Assembly (NCBI RefSeq): GCF_019097595.1
Contig: NC_080731.1
Span: 12,299,571-12,363,570, forward strand
From: Hemibagrus wyckioides
Lineage: Eukaryota; Chordata; Actinopteri; Siluriformes; Bagridae
Direction: 5' to 3'
DNA: 64,000 nt
Shown here: one piece after another, positions 1 through 9,742 of the stretch
Position numbering within the stretch: position 1 is the stretch's first letter
How the letters are laid out: every line of letters begins with the position of its first letter
Made by a program: the position numbers and the translations under genes
Notes under the pieces: generated by a model
What the model was told of the DNA's origin: nothing
Seen by the model: only the letters and a program-made list of their open reading frames with translations
Databases searched by the model: none

Positions 1-259
1 CATGGACATGAATTTTAATGACATCCCATTCTTACTCTGTAGGTTTTAATATGGATTTGGCCCACCCTTTGCAGCTATAACAGCTTCAACTCTTCTGGGA
101 AGGCTTTCCACAAGGTTTAGGAGTGTGTTTATGGGAATGTTTGACCATTCCACTAGAAGCGCATTTGTGAGATTTTATACACCTGTGGCCATGGAAGTGA
201 TTAGAATACCTGAAATTAATGATTTGGAGGGGTGTCCCAAAACTTTTGGAAATACAGTG
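1..259 (-). mobile_element. Internally deleted Tc1-like element, left end cut by the window
   Basis: The minus strand around 50-125 reads as the C-terminal tail of a Tc1 transposase (NLVESLPRRVEAVIAAKGG, then a stop shortly after). The right end reads gtcccaaaacttttggaaatacagtg and is followed by the TA target at 260-261. The full-length partner is at 16296-16591, and a longer relative is at 42777-43290. Most of the transposase is missing, so it is non-autonomous. Confidence 0.85.
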
Positions 260-261
260 TA

Positions 262-872
262 TAAACACAACTAGACTGAAATATACCAGTATGATATGCA
301 ACTAATTGCTAAACATGACTAAGGAAACCAGTAGATATCAGTTTATACCAGGCTCAGCAGTATCACTCTCAGTTATGATCAGTTAATTCAATAAAAAATT
401 CATTTGGCAAGAGGAATTTAGGGAGAAACTTGTTAATCAACTGATGAGAAACTGAACAACTGTGTTTACTCTAGTGATCCACTGTGGGCCAGCAGAGCCA
501 GCATCCAAGCACACCTCCTTTAATGCATCAGTTACATTTCTGGGTTTAAAATGTGAGTTAAAGCAGGAAAATCACCAAATTGCTGGATGCTGGACTTTCA
601 GGACTGGAGTTTGTACCTACGGATTAGTTTATAATCAGTGTCTATCTGCTGTGTGACAGACATACGAACATGTGTTTTAAATGTGGGGTTGATTGTCTGT
701 ATTGAACCAGGGCAAGAAGACACAGAGTAAGGAGTGAGAGTGTGAGAGAGTGTGTATGCATGAGAGAGTGACGCAGAGACCTTTGCTTATATCTGCATGT
801 AGACATACAGTAGGGTCTAATTGGTCCTACTACATCACAGACAAACCAGCACAGCTGCACAGCTGCAAACAC

Positions 873-907
<35 letters not shown>

Positions 908-1109
908 AAACATTTTTAATTATAAGGAGATTATCACTACCTTTTTTGTGGGACTGTTGAAGTCCTATGAACTCTTTTATTCTCACATTCTTACATCTTC
1001 TCTGATGTCTGACAGCTGGATCTGAGTTCAGCATAGCTTTGAGTTGCTTCATTCTCTTCATTCGTAGTAAGTCATTTTGCATAAAAGCAACCAGCAAATC
1101 CACTAGTGA
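262..1109. other. Non-coding stretch with a CA microsatellite
   Basis: I see no gene here. Short open frames exist on both strands but lack splice signals and cross the (CA)n tract at about 869-906. The same stretch recurs at 16594-17441, with a slightly different CA tract. Confidence 0.6.
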
Positions 1110-1594
1110 ATGCTGCTAGAAAAATGACAGTGATCCGAAACACACCAGCAAGTCCACCACTGAATGGCTAAAAAATAAAAATGAATGTTTTGGAGTTAGC
1201 TACCTAGTTAAAGTCCAGACTTAAATCCGATCCTGTGGCATCACTTTAAACAGACCGTTCATGCTATAAACCCTCCAATGTGGCTGAATTAAAGCCATCT
1301 AAAACAATTCTGCAAAGAAAAGTGAAGCAAATTTCCTCCAGAGTGATGTGAAAGACTCATTGCCAGTTATTGCTTATGCTTGATTGCAGTTGCTCCTGCC
1401 GAAGGGGCAACAGGTTATTAGGTTTTGGGGGCAATTACTTTTTCACATAGGGCCAGGCAGGTTTGGACAGTTTTTTACCCTTAATAAATGATATCATAAT
1501 TTAAAAACTGCATTTTGTGTTTACTCGCATAATTATCTTTGTATAATAAAACTGATGATCTGAACCATTTAAGTGAAAAGAACCTTTATTTTTA

Positions 1595-1669
<75 letters not shown>

Positions 1670-1708
1670 CAGTTATATATATATATACAATATGTAGATA
1701 TACAATTA

Positions 1709-1752
<44 letters not shown>

Positions 1753-1772
1753 TACAGTGCTGTGAAAAAGTA
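1110..1772 (+). mobile_element. Decayed Tc1-like transposase relic with expanded AT tract
   Basis: Around 1125-1170 the plus strand resembles the second catalytic region of Tc1 transposases (NDSDPKHTSKSTTEWLKNK). Around 1190-1420 it resembles the C-terminal part (FCKEK, then CLIAV) with stops and frameshifts. A tail of 'tttttcacatagggccaggcaggtttgg' type follows, which is the usual 3' end of one fish Tc1 family. An (AT)n tract at about 1601-1750 has expanded inside it. The terminal repeat remnant 'acagtgctgtgaaaaagtat' closes it at about 1754-1773, roughly 100 bp upstream of the gene promoter. The element is dead. The copy-2 partner is at 17442-18103. Confidence 0.75.
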
Positions 1773-1867
1773 TCTGCTGATTTTATATAGAATAATATTG
1801 AATAAGAAATAAAGCTCAGATATTTCGAGATAGACGGCCATGTTTTTTTTAGAGTGAGGGGAATCAC

Positions 1868-1909
1868 TGCGCATGCGCACTGGGCAGTGACGCAGAACAC
1901 TTGACGTAA
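1868..1909 (+). promoter_or_regulatory. Promoter elements: NRF1 palindrome and CRE-like site
   Basis: TGCGCATGCGCA at 1868-1879 is a perfect match to the palindromic NRF1 consensus. TGACGTAA at 1902-1909 is a CRE/ATF-like site. Both lie 165-206 bp upstream of the predicted start codon at 2074, in DNA that is CpG-richer than its surroundings. This arrangement is typical of TATA-less, broadly expressed vertebrate promoters. The transcription start is not determined. The identical site in copy 2 is at 18198-18239. Confidence 0.65.
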
Positions 1910-2073
1910 TGTTTGTGTTTAAACTGTGTTTCTCTTTAAACGCTAAGGTGTCGTGGTTGTGAAGATCGCAAGACTTGGATTATCCTTTGCTTTGTGATTT
2001 TTCTACACGCCTGTTTGAGATTTCTGCTTACTCCGCTACTGGACCTGACTTCTACACCGACTCTACAGCAGTG

Positions 2074-4355
2074 ATGATGAACTTCAGAGGAGGAACCGCG
2101 CTTCAGCAGCACCAGGATATGGAGCCCGAGCCCGGATGGAGCGGACTGGACGACCCCTGGAACGGTCAGTTACTGACTTTTCTCTTTTTCTCTTAAGTAT
2201 AAAGTCTTTTAAACACCGCGGTATTACAAAAAGCCGCAATCGGGAATATCGTTTTATTTGGTTAGATGATTTGGAGAAAATCTGTTCGGCTAATCGATAT
2301 TTGGCTAATCGCTTTACGGACACGATCATTATGCTAAAGCTAGCGGACAAAGCGGCAGACTCCGGTGAAACGAGCAGGGAGGAAATAAACAGTGTTAATG
2401 TTTTCAGATATGTTAAAATCAGCTTTTTATAAAAGTTGGAATGTTTATTTAACGCTTATTGAAGTTTACTAAGACAAGCCGAAGAGTATTAGCAAAGATT
2501 AGCTAGACGGCTAGTTAGCATGTAGCTAAGTAATTGTTTTTCAGTGTTCATAGTTTTTTTTAAAATAGTGAATAAAACAAGTTAAAATGTTTACAATAAC
2601 ATGATCTATTTTATTATTTGAACGATTTTTCATTGTCCGTGTTTGTCGAGTTGTTAAAGCGGAGAGAGGAAGGGGCTGTGAGGAAAGGCAGCTAGCTGAA
2701 CAAAACCAGTCGATAGAAATAAATGGAGCTCATGTAGAGTGCAGCTTAGGCAAAAATATCAAGCTGTTTCGAGACACAAATGGACTCAAAGGGGATGTGA
2801 AGCATTGGAGTAAGGAACTGATAAAGAAACACACTGTAATAGAAATGTAGTTTAATCTGCATTGTTTTGGGGAAGATACTTTTGAGCACTGAGATAAGTG
2901 ACCAGTGTGAGTAACAGTGAAGCTGTGATAGCGTAAGTAACTCCTGTAAATGCAGAATATAAATACTGAGTTTTTCTGCACTGTTATAGGAAGATTACAG
3001 TAATATAACTTGTGTAAATACGTCTTGTTTTGATAGGGAGGTTTTCCTGCTTTACAAAACATACACAGTGCTATTAAAAAAGGGTTTCTGCTTCTTTTTA
3101 TGAGATGTTTTTAAATGTGCTGCATTGTCTGTTCATCTTCTTTGACACAGGGACACAGAGGGAGACGTTTGTGTTTCCAGAGGATGAGGACGATGACAAC
3201 TGGCCTATGAGAAGCCAATCTCCTGTATGGATCCCACCACCTGTGGGGAGCCCAGCCCCACCTACAAGAGGTCCCTTTTCTGTATGGACCCCACCACCTG
3301 TGAGGAGCCCATCCCCACCTATGAGAGGCCTCTCTCCTGTATGGACCCCACCACCTGTGAGGAGCCCATCCCCACCTATGAGAGGCCTCTCTCCTGCATG
3401 GACCCCACCACCTGTGACAAGCCCATCCCCACCTATGAGAGGCCTCTCTCCTGCATGGACCCCACCACCTGTGAGGAGCCCATCCCCACCTATGAGAGGC
3501 CTCTCTCCTGCATGGACCCCACCACCTGTGAGGAGCCCATCCCCACCTATGAGAGGCCTCTCTCCTGTATGGATCCCACCACCTGTGAGGAGCCCATCCA
3601 CACCTATGAGAGGCCTATCTCCTGTATGGATCCCACCACCTGTGGGGAGCCTCTCTCGTCTATGGATCCCACCACCTGTGGGGAGCCCATCCCCTCCTAT
3701 GAGAGGCCTCTCACCTGTATGGATCCCACCACATGTGGGGAGCCAATCCCCACCTATGAGAGGCCTCTCTCCTGTATGGATCCCACCACCTGTGGGGAGC
3801 CAATCCCAACCTATGAGAGGCCTCTCTCCTGTATGGATCCCACCACCTGTGGGGAGCCAATCCCATCCTATGAGAGGCCTCTCTCCTGTATGGATCCCAC
3901 CACCTGTGGGGAGCCTCTCTCCTCGATGGAACCCACCACCTGTATGGATCCCACCACCTGTGGGGAGCCCATCCCCACCTATGAGAGGCCTCTCTCCTGT
4001 ATGGGTCCCACCACCTGTATGGATCCCACCACCTGTGGGGAGCGCATCCCCACCTATGAGAGGCCTCTCTCCTGTATGGAGGAGACCATCCCCTTGCACA
4101 AACCCTTCCTCTGTGATGAGTCCATCCCCAGTAACACAACCATCCCCATTGAGGAGTTCATCACCTTCAGGGGATCCACAGTGTTTCACAGTTCCTCTGC
4201 CCCAGCCTAATGTCCAGATTAACCCCCACCACATTGTGGCTGGTCAGCTGTATGTTCCTGTCCCACGCCAGGGCATAAGGAGGAGGAGGGACGAAGAGGA
4301 TGGTAATCAAGAAGGCCCTCCGAGTAGACGGCAGCATGTGGATCAGGATGGGTAG
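2074..4355 (+). CDS. Two-exon gene for a proline-rich protein with 19-residue tandem repeats, copy 1
   Basis: The predicted coding sequence is join(2074..2164, 3151..4355), 431 codons plus stop. Exon 1 starts at ATG 2074; the frame is open further upstream but offers only a TTG at 1975. It ends at a GTCAGT donor. Exon 2 follows a pyrimidine-rich acceptor ending in ACAG, and the frame is kept across the intron (one base before, two after). The N-terminus (residues 1-54) is acidic, with an EDEDDDNW stretch. Residues about 55-341 are some 13 iterations of a unit like PPMRGLSPVWTPPPVRSPS. The C-terminal 90 residues are non-repetitive, include NPHHIVAGQLYVPVP and an RRRR cluster (residues 407-410), and end charged. 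Each repeat carries several Ser-Pro and PPPV motifs, which suggests a disordered scaffold for proline-directed kinases or proline-binding domains. That role is inference. No signal peptide or membrane segment is visible. I do not recognise the family. An almost identical second gene lies at 18404-20646. Confidence 0.7.
2165..3150 (+). other. Intron of the proline-rich repeat gene, copy 1
   Basis: The 986-bp intron has a GTCAGT donor and a 'tctttgacacag' acceptor. No recognisable repeat or nested gene is seen. The short open frames here on both strands are not supported by signals. Confidence 0.65.
3222..4081 (+). repeat. 57-bp coding minisatellite, copy 1 (about 13 iterations)
   Basis: The unit runs from one 'cctgtatgga' to the next, usually 57 bp. 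Variant iterations carry 18-bp insertions, or short 'ccacctgtatggatc' duplications, that keep the length a multiple of three. All variant units stay in the main frame. Because the period is divisible by three, a second plus frame (3227-4210) and a minus frame (4234-3098) also stay open, but only the main frame joins exon 1. The copy-2 array (19552-20372) is 39 bp shorter. Confidence 0.9.
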
Positions 4356-4472
4356 CTGGGTTTCATCAGGAGAATCGTCCGATTCCCCGTTCACTGGGTT
4401 TCTATTTACATGCGAGAGCTGTAAGTTTAAAAGCTTTGTCATCACCTCATGTTCATCACCTCATATCCATGA

Positions 4473-4540
4473 TGTATGGTAAGTATGTGTGGTAAGTATG
4501 TGTGGTAAGTATGTGTGGTAAGTATGTGTGGTAAGTATTT
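4473..4540 (+). repeat. Five 13-bp repeats, each with a consensus 5' splice-donor/U1 site, copy 1
   Basis: The unit gtgGTAAGTATgt repeats with period 13. GTAAGTAT occurs at 4479, 4492, 4505, 4518 and 4531, about 125 bp downstream of the stop codon, in the predicted 3' UTR. The pyrimidine-rich 'tctttttttcag' follows at about 4551-4561. Copy 2 has only three units. Confidence 0.85.
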
Positions 4541-4719
4541 CAGCATTAGTCTTTTTTTCAGAGAGAGATTTCAGCCTTTTAAACATGTGGAGTGGTGAGA
4601 ATCTGTTGTTCCTTTTGTATTTTGCATTTAGTTTGTGTTAAATGTATAGGATTTTTATAATATTAATGTTGTTTATTTATATATTTATATATAATATGTT
4701 ATATATATTTATATATATT

Positions 4720-4725
4720 AATAAA
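4720..4725 (+). terminator. Candidate polyadenylation signal, copy 1
   Basis: AATAAA lies 365 bp after the stop codon in AT-rich DNA. Further AATAAA hexamers occur within about 550 bp downstream, so the actual cleavage site is uncertain. Confidence 0.35.
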
Positions 4726-4877
4726 TACATAGAAATTGTTTTGTTGTAGAATCATGCATTGTTGTAAATATGTAAATATTACATTTTTAAGATTTAGATT
4801 TTAATATTAAGTTATACAAATGTAGTGTTGTGTTATAAAATGTTAAAATAGTGTATAAAATATTAATATCTGTAATA

Positions 4878-5254
4878 GGTCCGTGTACTTTTTGGTATTT
4901 GAAGTTTCTTTTTATGAAACAGAAACAAAATAAACGAAAATGAAATCGTTTTTTGATGTGATGAAAATGTCAGACACCTTTTTAAAATTAGACTTGATTT
5001 TCTTTCCTCATTTATACTTTAAATAAAGAAAGTTCTATAGCCTAGAAACGGACAAACAGCTGTATTTTCTTTGTCTAAAACCGCAAGTATCTCTTCTTCA
5101 GACAAAGAAATTGCAGCTGTTTTTCCATTTCTATGCTATAGAACTTTCTTTAGGTGTCTGACATTTTCATCACATAATTAAAAAACGATTTCATTTTCGT
5201 TTTTTTGTTTCTGTTTGTAAAAAGAAACTTCAAATACCAAAAAGTACTCGGACC
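4878..5254. mobile_element. 377-bp foldback (long inverted repeat) element, copy 1
   Basis: The two halves are near-perfect reverse complements: the left end 'ggtccgtgtactttttggta' pairs with the right end 'taccaaaaagtactcggacc'. Only a short loop separates them at about 5080-5095. The direct repeat GTAATA flanks both sides, which suggests a target-site duplication. There is no coding capacity. If the gene is transcribed past its first AATAAA, this would form a very long hairpin in the transcript. The same element is at 21151-21527 in copy 2. Confidence 0.8.
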
Positions 5255-5558
5255 GTAATAAGTGTACCATTTGTCATTGCTTGTAAATAGTTAATAAATT
5301 ATTTTTTGGTTCAATTCACACGTGTCTCAAGTGTCTTTTTATCTTTTAACACTTCATAAACATTTCTCATTTGTTTCTCATATAATTCCACAGTAATAAA
5401 AATAGAGTATTGCTGTATTACATATCAGTATTTTTCTAAAACAACAGCCATGTTACTGTGTGAAATTCTGTCAGAGAGAGAGACAGTGTGTGTGTGTGTG
5501 TGTTTGTGTGTGTTTGTGTACTGAAGTGAAATCACTGAAAGCTAAATAAAATCAGAAG

Positions 5559-5690
5559 GTTGTGAGTTCCAATCCCAGATCCACCACAAGCCCCTTAACC
5601 CTCAATTACTCAGTTGTATAAAATAAGATAAAATGTAAGTCTCTCTGGATAAGGGCATCTGCTAAATGCCAGAAACGTAAATGTAAATGT
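5559..5690 (+). repeat. tRNA-derived SINE, 3' part only, copy 1
   Basis: The stretch includes 'gagttccaatccc' and ends with the teleost SINE tail 'ctctggataagggcatctgc', 'taaatgcc' and 'gtaaatgtaaatg'. The promoter-bearing head is missing. Related copies are at 29058-29230, 31985-32060 (minus) and 60870-61070 (minus). Confidence 0.7.
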
Positions 5691-6907
5691 CTGATATCTG
5701 CCTCTTGTCTCCTCAGTTCTGGTTAAACCTATGAGAGTGTCACACTTATTCAAAACACACGTCACTAAGACCTGTTACAAACATATTCTGTCTAATTTAA
5801 CTCTGAATGAAATAAAACCTCATAAACCTCCTGATATTAATTATACTATTTTCCTTCCACCCTCATCGTCCTGACTCCTGACCCTGAGGCTGACCAGTGT
5901 GCCTGCACACCAGGGGATAGTGGATACTAAAGCTGCTTTATCTTCTTCATATCTGTCTGTTGGATTTTTTAATACATTTTGGACTTGTTTAATTTTGGAC
6001 TGCAGTTGTTGTGTCTGTTATCCAGTGTGACAGTGCTGTTAAAGATTTAATATAATTTGGTACAACTTACAAATCAGCTTAAAACATTTTTTACTTGTAC
6101 TAAAGATTTTAACTTTTACCCTACTCAGAGAATTATTGGAAAGTAACAGTTTTTTACATCCTTTATTTATATATATATATATATAACGGAAAAAAGCTAA
6201 TATCAGGTTCATTGTGAGAGAAGTTCACACTCTGTAGCCACTGCAGAATATGGTTCCTGTATTTATGTCTGGTGTAAATGGAGTACACAGATATATATTT
6301 TTCACAGACCAGTAGTGTCTCAGGTGTCTGATGCGACTGATTTATAATTCAGAGATTCATCAGAAACTTGTTTCTAAATCATTTCACTGTCAGTCCACTT
6401 TGTGTTTGGAAGTCAGGGAATTCAAGTGGACTTTCCTTTCCCTTTGGGCTCAAGACACTTCAGTACATTTTTGAAGAAACTCTGAGTTTTAACTGTGTCA
6501 GTGTGCCCAAGAAACTCTGATAAAAAATCCTTCTGAGGACCTTTTAATAGGAATAACCCTGAGCTCATATGTTTTTTGGTTAGTTTTAAATAAAATCTGT
6601 GTAAGAGGCAGATGAAAAGTCCATAGAAAAAAGGTACCACACTGTATGTTCCTGTAGCTGTAGTGTGTAGTTTTAATGCAGTTTACCTCTAAAGCTTAAC
6701 TGTAAAAATGAAAATGCTGCTCCTTAAGGTTCACTTTGTGCTTTAAAAGATTTCCTACACTCTTCATGTTACTAGGTGAAAGATACTTAATGAAAGCAAT
6801 CATTTTAAAAAGGTACTTTTTCCTGAATGTAGGTTTTTTTCAGTTCCTTTAGTTCAGGCTAGAGGTGAATAATAAAGTGTAAAGAGTGTTACCAAATTAC
6901 TAAATAT

Positions 6908-6942
<35 letters not shown>

Positions 6943-7240
6943 GTGTTAGAGATAAAACATCAGTTTCTGTCTCTTAACTTGTGGATTGTTTGAAAACATA
7001 CATATATTTTTCTCAATTTTCTTCACTTAAATCTAAAACTACTAATTTTTTTTTTTTTTTTTAGAAATCCAGGATTTAAACTCTTTAATTTTCATTTCCC
7101 TAAGTAATGTCACTGATTTGGGGTTAAAAAACAACACCACACAAAATGACATATTTTCAATATAAAATGTGATTGTGGACTGGATATTTTTTTACCTTTT
7201 ATCACAGTCTTGGATACAGTATGTCATTATATATACACTA
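5691..7240. other. Non-coding stretch in copy 1
   Basis: AT-rich sequence with an (AT)n tract near 6168-6184, a (CA)n tract near 6909-6939 and a poly-T run near 7047. I see no supported gene. The same stretch is at about 21978-23590. Confidence 0.55.
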
Positions 7241-7370
7241 CCAGTCAAAAGTTTGGACACACCTTTCAATTCAATGTTTCAATGAGAAGCGTTGTTTCAT
7301 TCTACTATGTACTGTGTCATCTGTATGTGGTTGAAATGACAATAAAAGCTACTTGACTTGACTTGACGTA
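7241..7370 (+). repeat. Tc1-type terminal-repeat remnant
   Basis: 'acactaccagtcaaaagttt' followed by 'ggacacacctt' is the terminal inverted repeat of a common fish Tc1 family. It is followed by 'tgaaatgacaataaaagc' and a tandem 'ttgac' tract. The rest of the element is absent. The copy-2 equivalent is near 23596-23728. Confidence 0.55.
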
Positions 7371-7394
7371 ATTGCATGCTATTGTGTAAATTAT

Positions 7395-7625
7395 AAATAT
7401 GCTACTGGAAACCACTGCAATGAGCATAGCAGTGTGGTGGCGTGTGAGAACTTAGAGGTTGAAAACAAATCACACAGCTGCATTTTGGATCATTTGCAGA
7501 GGTTGAATTGAGCTCAGAGGTAGATCTGCCAGCAGAGAGTTGCAGTAGTCCAGTCTCGAAATGACAAGAGAATAAACAAGCACCTGATATGGTGATATTT
7601 TTATGTGGATAAAAATGGCAGAATC
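7395..7625 (-). mobile_element. LINE reverse-transcriptase C-terminal fragment, copy 1
   Basis: The minus strand around 7489-7575 encodes [20 protein letters not shown] and then [11 protein letters not shown]. This matches the well-known thumb/C-terminal motif of fish LINE ORF2 proteins (ISRLDYCN ... LQ.IQNAA). It breaks off on both sides. The copy-2 equivalent is at about 23755-24010. Confidence 0.7.
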
Positions 7626-8011
7626 TTTCTGATACTGTGTTAATTTGTCTGTCAACTGTGTTAGGTGTGGTTTTTGTATATGACACAACATTATATGACA
7701 CAACATTTGTCCATAACACAGTTGACAAAACAATGAATCAAATGTTTATTTTCAGTAAAATATTTTAAAAGTCACTAGAGCTTAATCTTGGCAGTTATTG
7801 ATTTTAACACATTAGGGGGATATATTACAGAAACATCTAGTTTATTTATTAAAAAACAATACTGATTTATTCACTTTTTGGTTGATATGAAATGTACCCG
7901 CAATTATAGAAGGAGCCTGGTATAGTGGATTTGGCTCTAATATACTGTACATATTTGGGCTGCAATACAGACTGCCACCACAAGATGGCACCACCGTGGT
8001 TATAAATCGCT

Positions 8012-8196
8012 AGGAGGTCACTGAGCAAACTGCTCTCCATCATGGACAATCCGTCTCACCCACTCTACAATACAGTACAGAGTCAGCGGAGCTCATTCTC
8101 CAAAAGACTCATTCAGATTTCTTGTCACAGAGAACGTTACAGGAGATCATTCATACCATTTGCAATAACATTGTACAATAGTTCACCTGTATACAT
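8012..8196 (+). mobile_element. LINE ORF2 3'-terminal fragment
   Basis: The plus-strand translation reads SLSKLLSIMDNPSHPLY and then FSKRL...CHRERYRRSFIPFA...LYN. This is the tail of CR1/L2-like ORF2 proteins of fish. The first 95 bp also occur at 26413-26508, at the end of the larger LINE relic beside copy 2. This makes it part of the breakpoint region of the segmental duplication. Confidence 0.7.
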
Positions 8197-8227
8197 ACAT
8201 ACATATAAATATATATATATATATATA

Positions 8228-8416
8228 TATGGTCTGCAACAATGCTTAGGTAGGTGGTACATGTCAAAGTAACATCCACATTTTGATAGATACTGACCAC
8301 TGCAGACCAGGAACACCTCACAAGACCTGCAGTTTTGGAAATGCTCTGATCCAGTCATCTAGCCATTATTCACTTCACCTCTCACTGCTCATAATGTTAT
8401 GGCTGATTGGTTTATA
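8228..8416 (-). mobile_element. Tc1-like remnant (same family as 28140-28800)
   Basis: The segment 'tgcaacaatgcttaggt' plus 'tgtcaaagtaacatccac' is shared with 28530-28580. The right end 'cataatgttatggctgatt' is the terminal repeat. An (AT)n run precedes it. Most of the transposase is deleted. Confidence 0.65.
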
Positions 8417-8448
8417 TAAAACTCTTTACTTTGTATGAATCTTCCTTC

Positions 8449-8760
8449 CATCCATTTTCTGAACTGTTTATCTTACACAGGGTCAATGGGAACCTGATCC
8501 TATCCAAGGGGAAAAGGGGACACCCTAAACAGGGTGCCAGCCCAACACAGGGAACAGTCACACACTCACATACACATTCACACACTTTGGACAATTTAGA
8601 GATGCCAATCAACCTACCGCACGTCATTGGACTGTGAGAGGTAATCAGAATACCAAGAGGAAAACTACACACACACACACACACACACACACAGGACAGA
8701 GGCAAGAACTGAATCACCAACCCCAGAGATAAATGTGCTAAACACTAAGCCACTGAGCCT
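8449..8760 (+). repeat. Dispersed teleost repeat ('ccatccattttctg' family)
   Basis: It begins with 'ccatccattttctgaact' and continues 'cacagggtcaatgggaacctg', 'acaatttagagatgccaatc' and 'cattggactgtgag'. This order is shared with 27345-27600 in this window and recurs widely in fish genomes. A (CA)n tract lies near 8667-8692. The class is not decided from sequence alone; it may be the tail of a LINE. Confidence 0.6.
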
Positions 8761-9742
8761 CTCCTCTGTATGAATCAGTTATGTTGATATAAAACACAAA
8801 TGCAGAATTAGATTATAAACGCAGATTATAAGAGTCAAGTAATATTATTTATGTATGGAATACTTTACACATAAATCTACAAATTGTAAAATAGAAATAA
8901 AAGTACTCTCTGCTACATGTTGTGGCCATATAGCAACTTGTCATTTACCTGGGAATTAGTCCGAGTTTAAAAAGAAACCAAGGTGTAAACCTTTTATAGG
9001 AGGATCTTTTACATTTAATTTAATCAGATAAAAACACACCCAGTCCTCCTCTATGCCATGATGAACATTCGATATTTAACAACATAGAACAGAAGAATTT
9101 GAAAAGAGGGAATGATCACCATGAAATCTCAAATGTGAGGCAATAAATTTTTATTAAAATCTACATAAAATGATAAAATACAAAGATACAACATTAAACA
9201 TAAACTTCATGACTATCTAATAAAACTTAAATATCTAATAAAAGCTTAAAAATATAGATAGGATTAAATATCTAGTAGAACATGAATATATAATAAAGGT
9301 TAAATATCTAATAAAAATGAAAAGTATAATAAAAGGTAAATGTAAAGGTGAACTCCAGCGATGTCTCTACAGCTGCTCAGGAAGGAAGAAAATTGAAAGA
9401 GGTTATTATTCAGTTCATAATAACAACAAACACTGAAATAAGTATTTACTTACCTACAGAGAGCTCGAGTAACATGGAAAGAGAAAGAACAGTGTTTAAA
9501 GTGTGACCAGGACATTTATTAGTTTATTAAACTTTGGTTGGTTATGAATCAGTTAATAGTAATCTATGATTAAACAAAATGGAGAATAAAAACAGTTCTA
9601 CGTTACCAATGGAAAAAATACAGAGTTTAATCTACTGATGAGGATCCAATAGCAAATAATAGATTTGTGTCCTGATCACTCTTTAAGACAAATGGGATAG
9701 AGGGGTGTGTGTATGTGTGTGTTAGAGGGGTGTGAATGTTAC
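8761..9742. other. AT-rich non-coding stretch, probable 3' region of the minus-strand gene
   Basis: No gene is seen. Imperfect 'tatctaataaaa' repeats run at about 9210-9320. On the minus strand an AATAAA hexamer at about 9147-9153 could end the transcript of the gene at 9743-11087. Confidence 0.4.

Larger units (their letters stand above)
1..7964 (+). repeat. Segmental duplication, copy 1
   Basis: This block matches 16333-24526 in the same orientation with only scattered substitutions and changes in microsatellite and minisatellite length. The offset is 16332 at the left edge, 16330 over the gene, 16291 after its minisatellite and about 16308 near 6422. It contains a cut-down Tc1 element, a Tc1 transposase relic, the NRF1-type promoter, the proline-rich repeat gene, a foldback element, a SINE tail and a LINE fragment. 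The window begins inside the copy, so its true left end is not visible. Confidence 0.95.

Noticed and set aside
1569..1880. Open frames across (AT)n (Tyr-Ile repeats), also at 17871-18230
   Set aside because: Pure microsatellite translation; length differs between copies.
1975..2073. In-frame N-terminal extension of the repeat gene ([12 protein letters not shown]...)
   Set aside because: The only candidate start is TTG; the first ATG is at 2074 in the same frame. The upstream part is more likely 5' UTR.
3222..4081. CRISPR-like array of regular repeats
   Set aside because: Units are contiguous coding repeats without spacers, in vertebrate DNA.
3098..4234. Long antisense open frame over the minisatellite as a separate gene
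   Set aside because: It exists because the repeat period is divisible by three and mirrors the sense repeat; no splice or promoter signals support it. Kept only as a finding to test.
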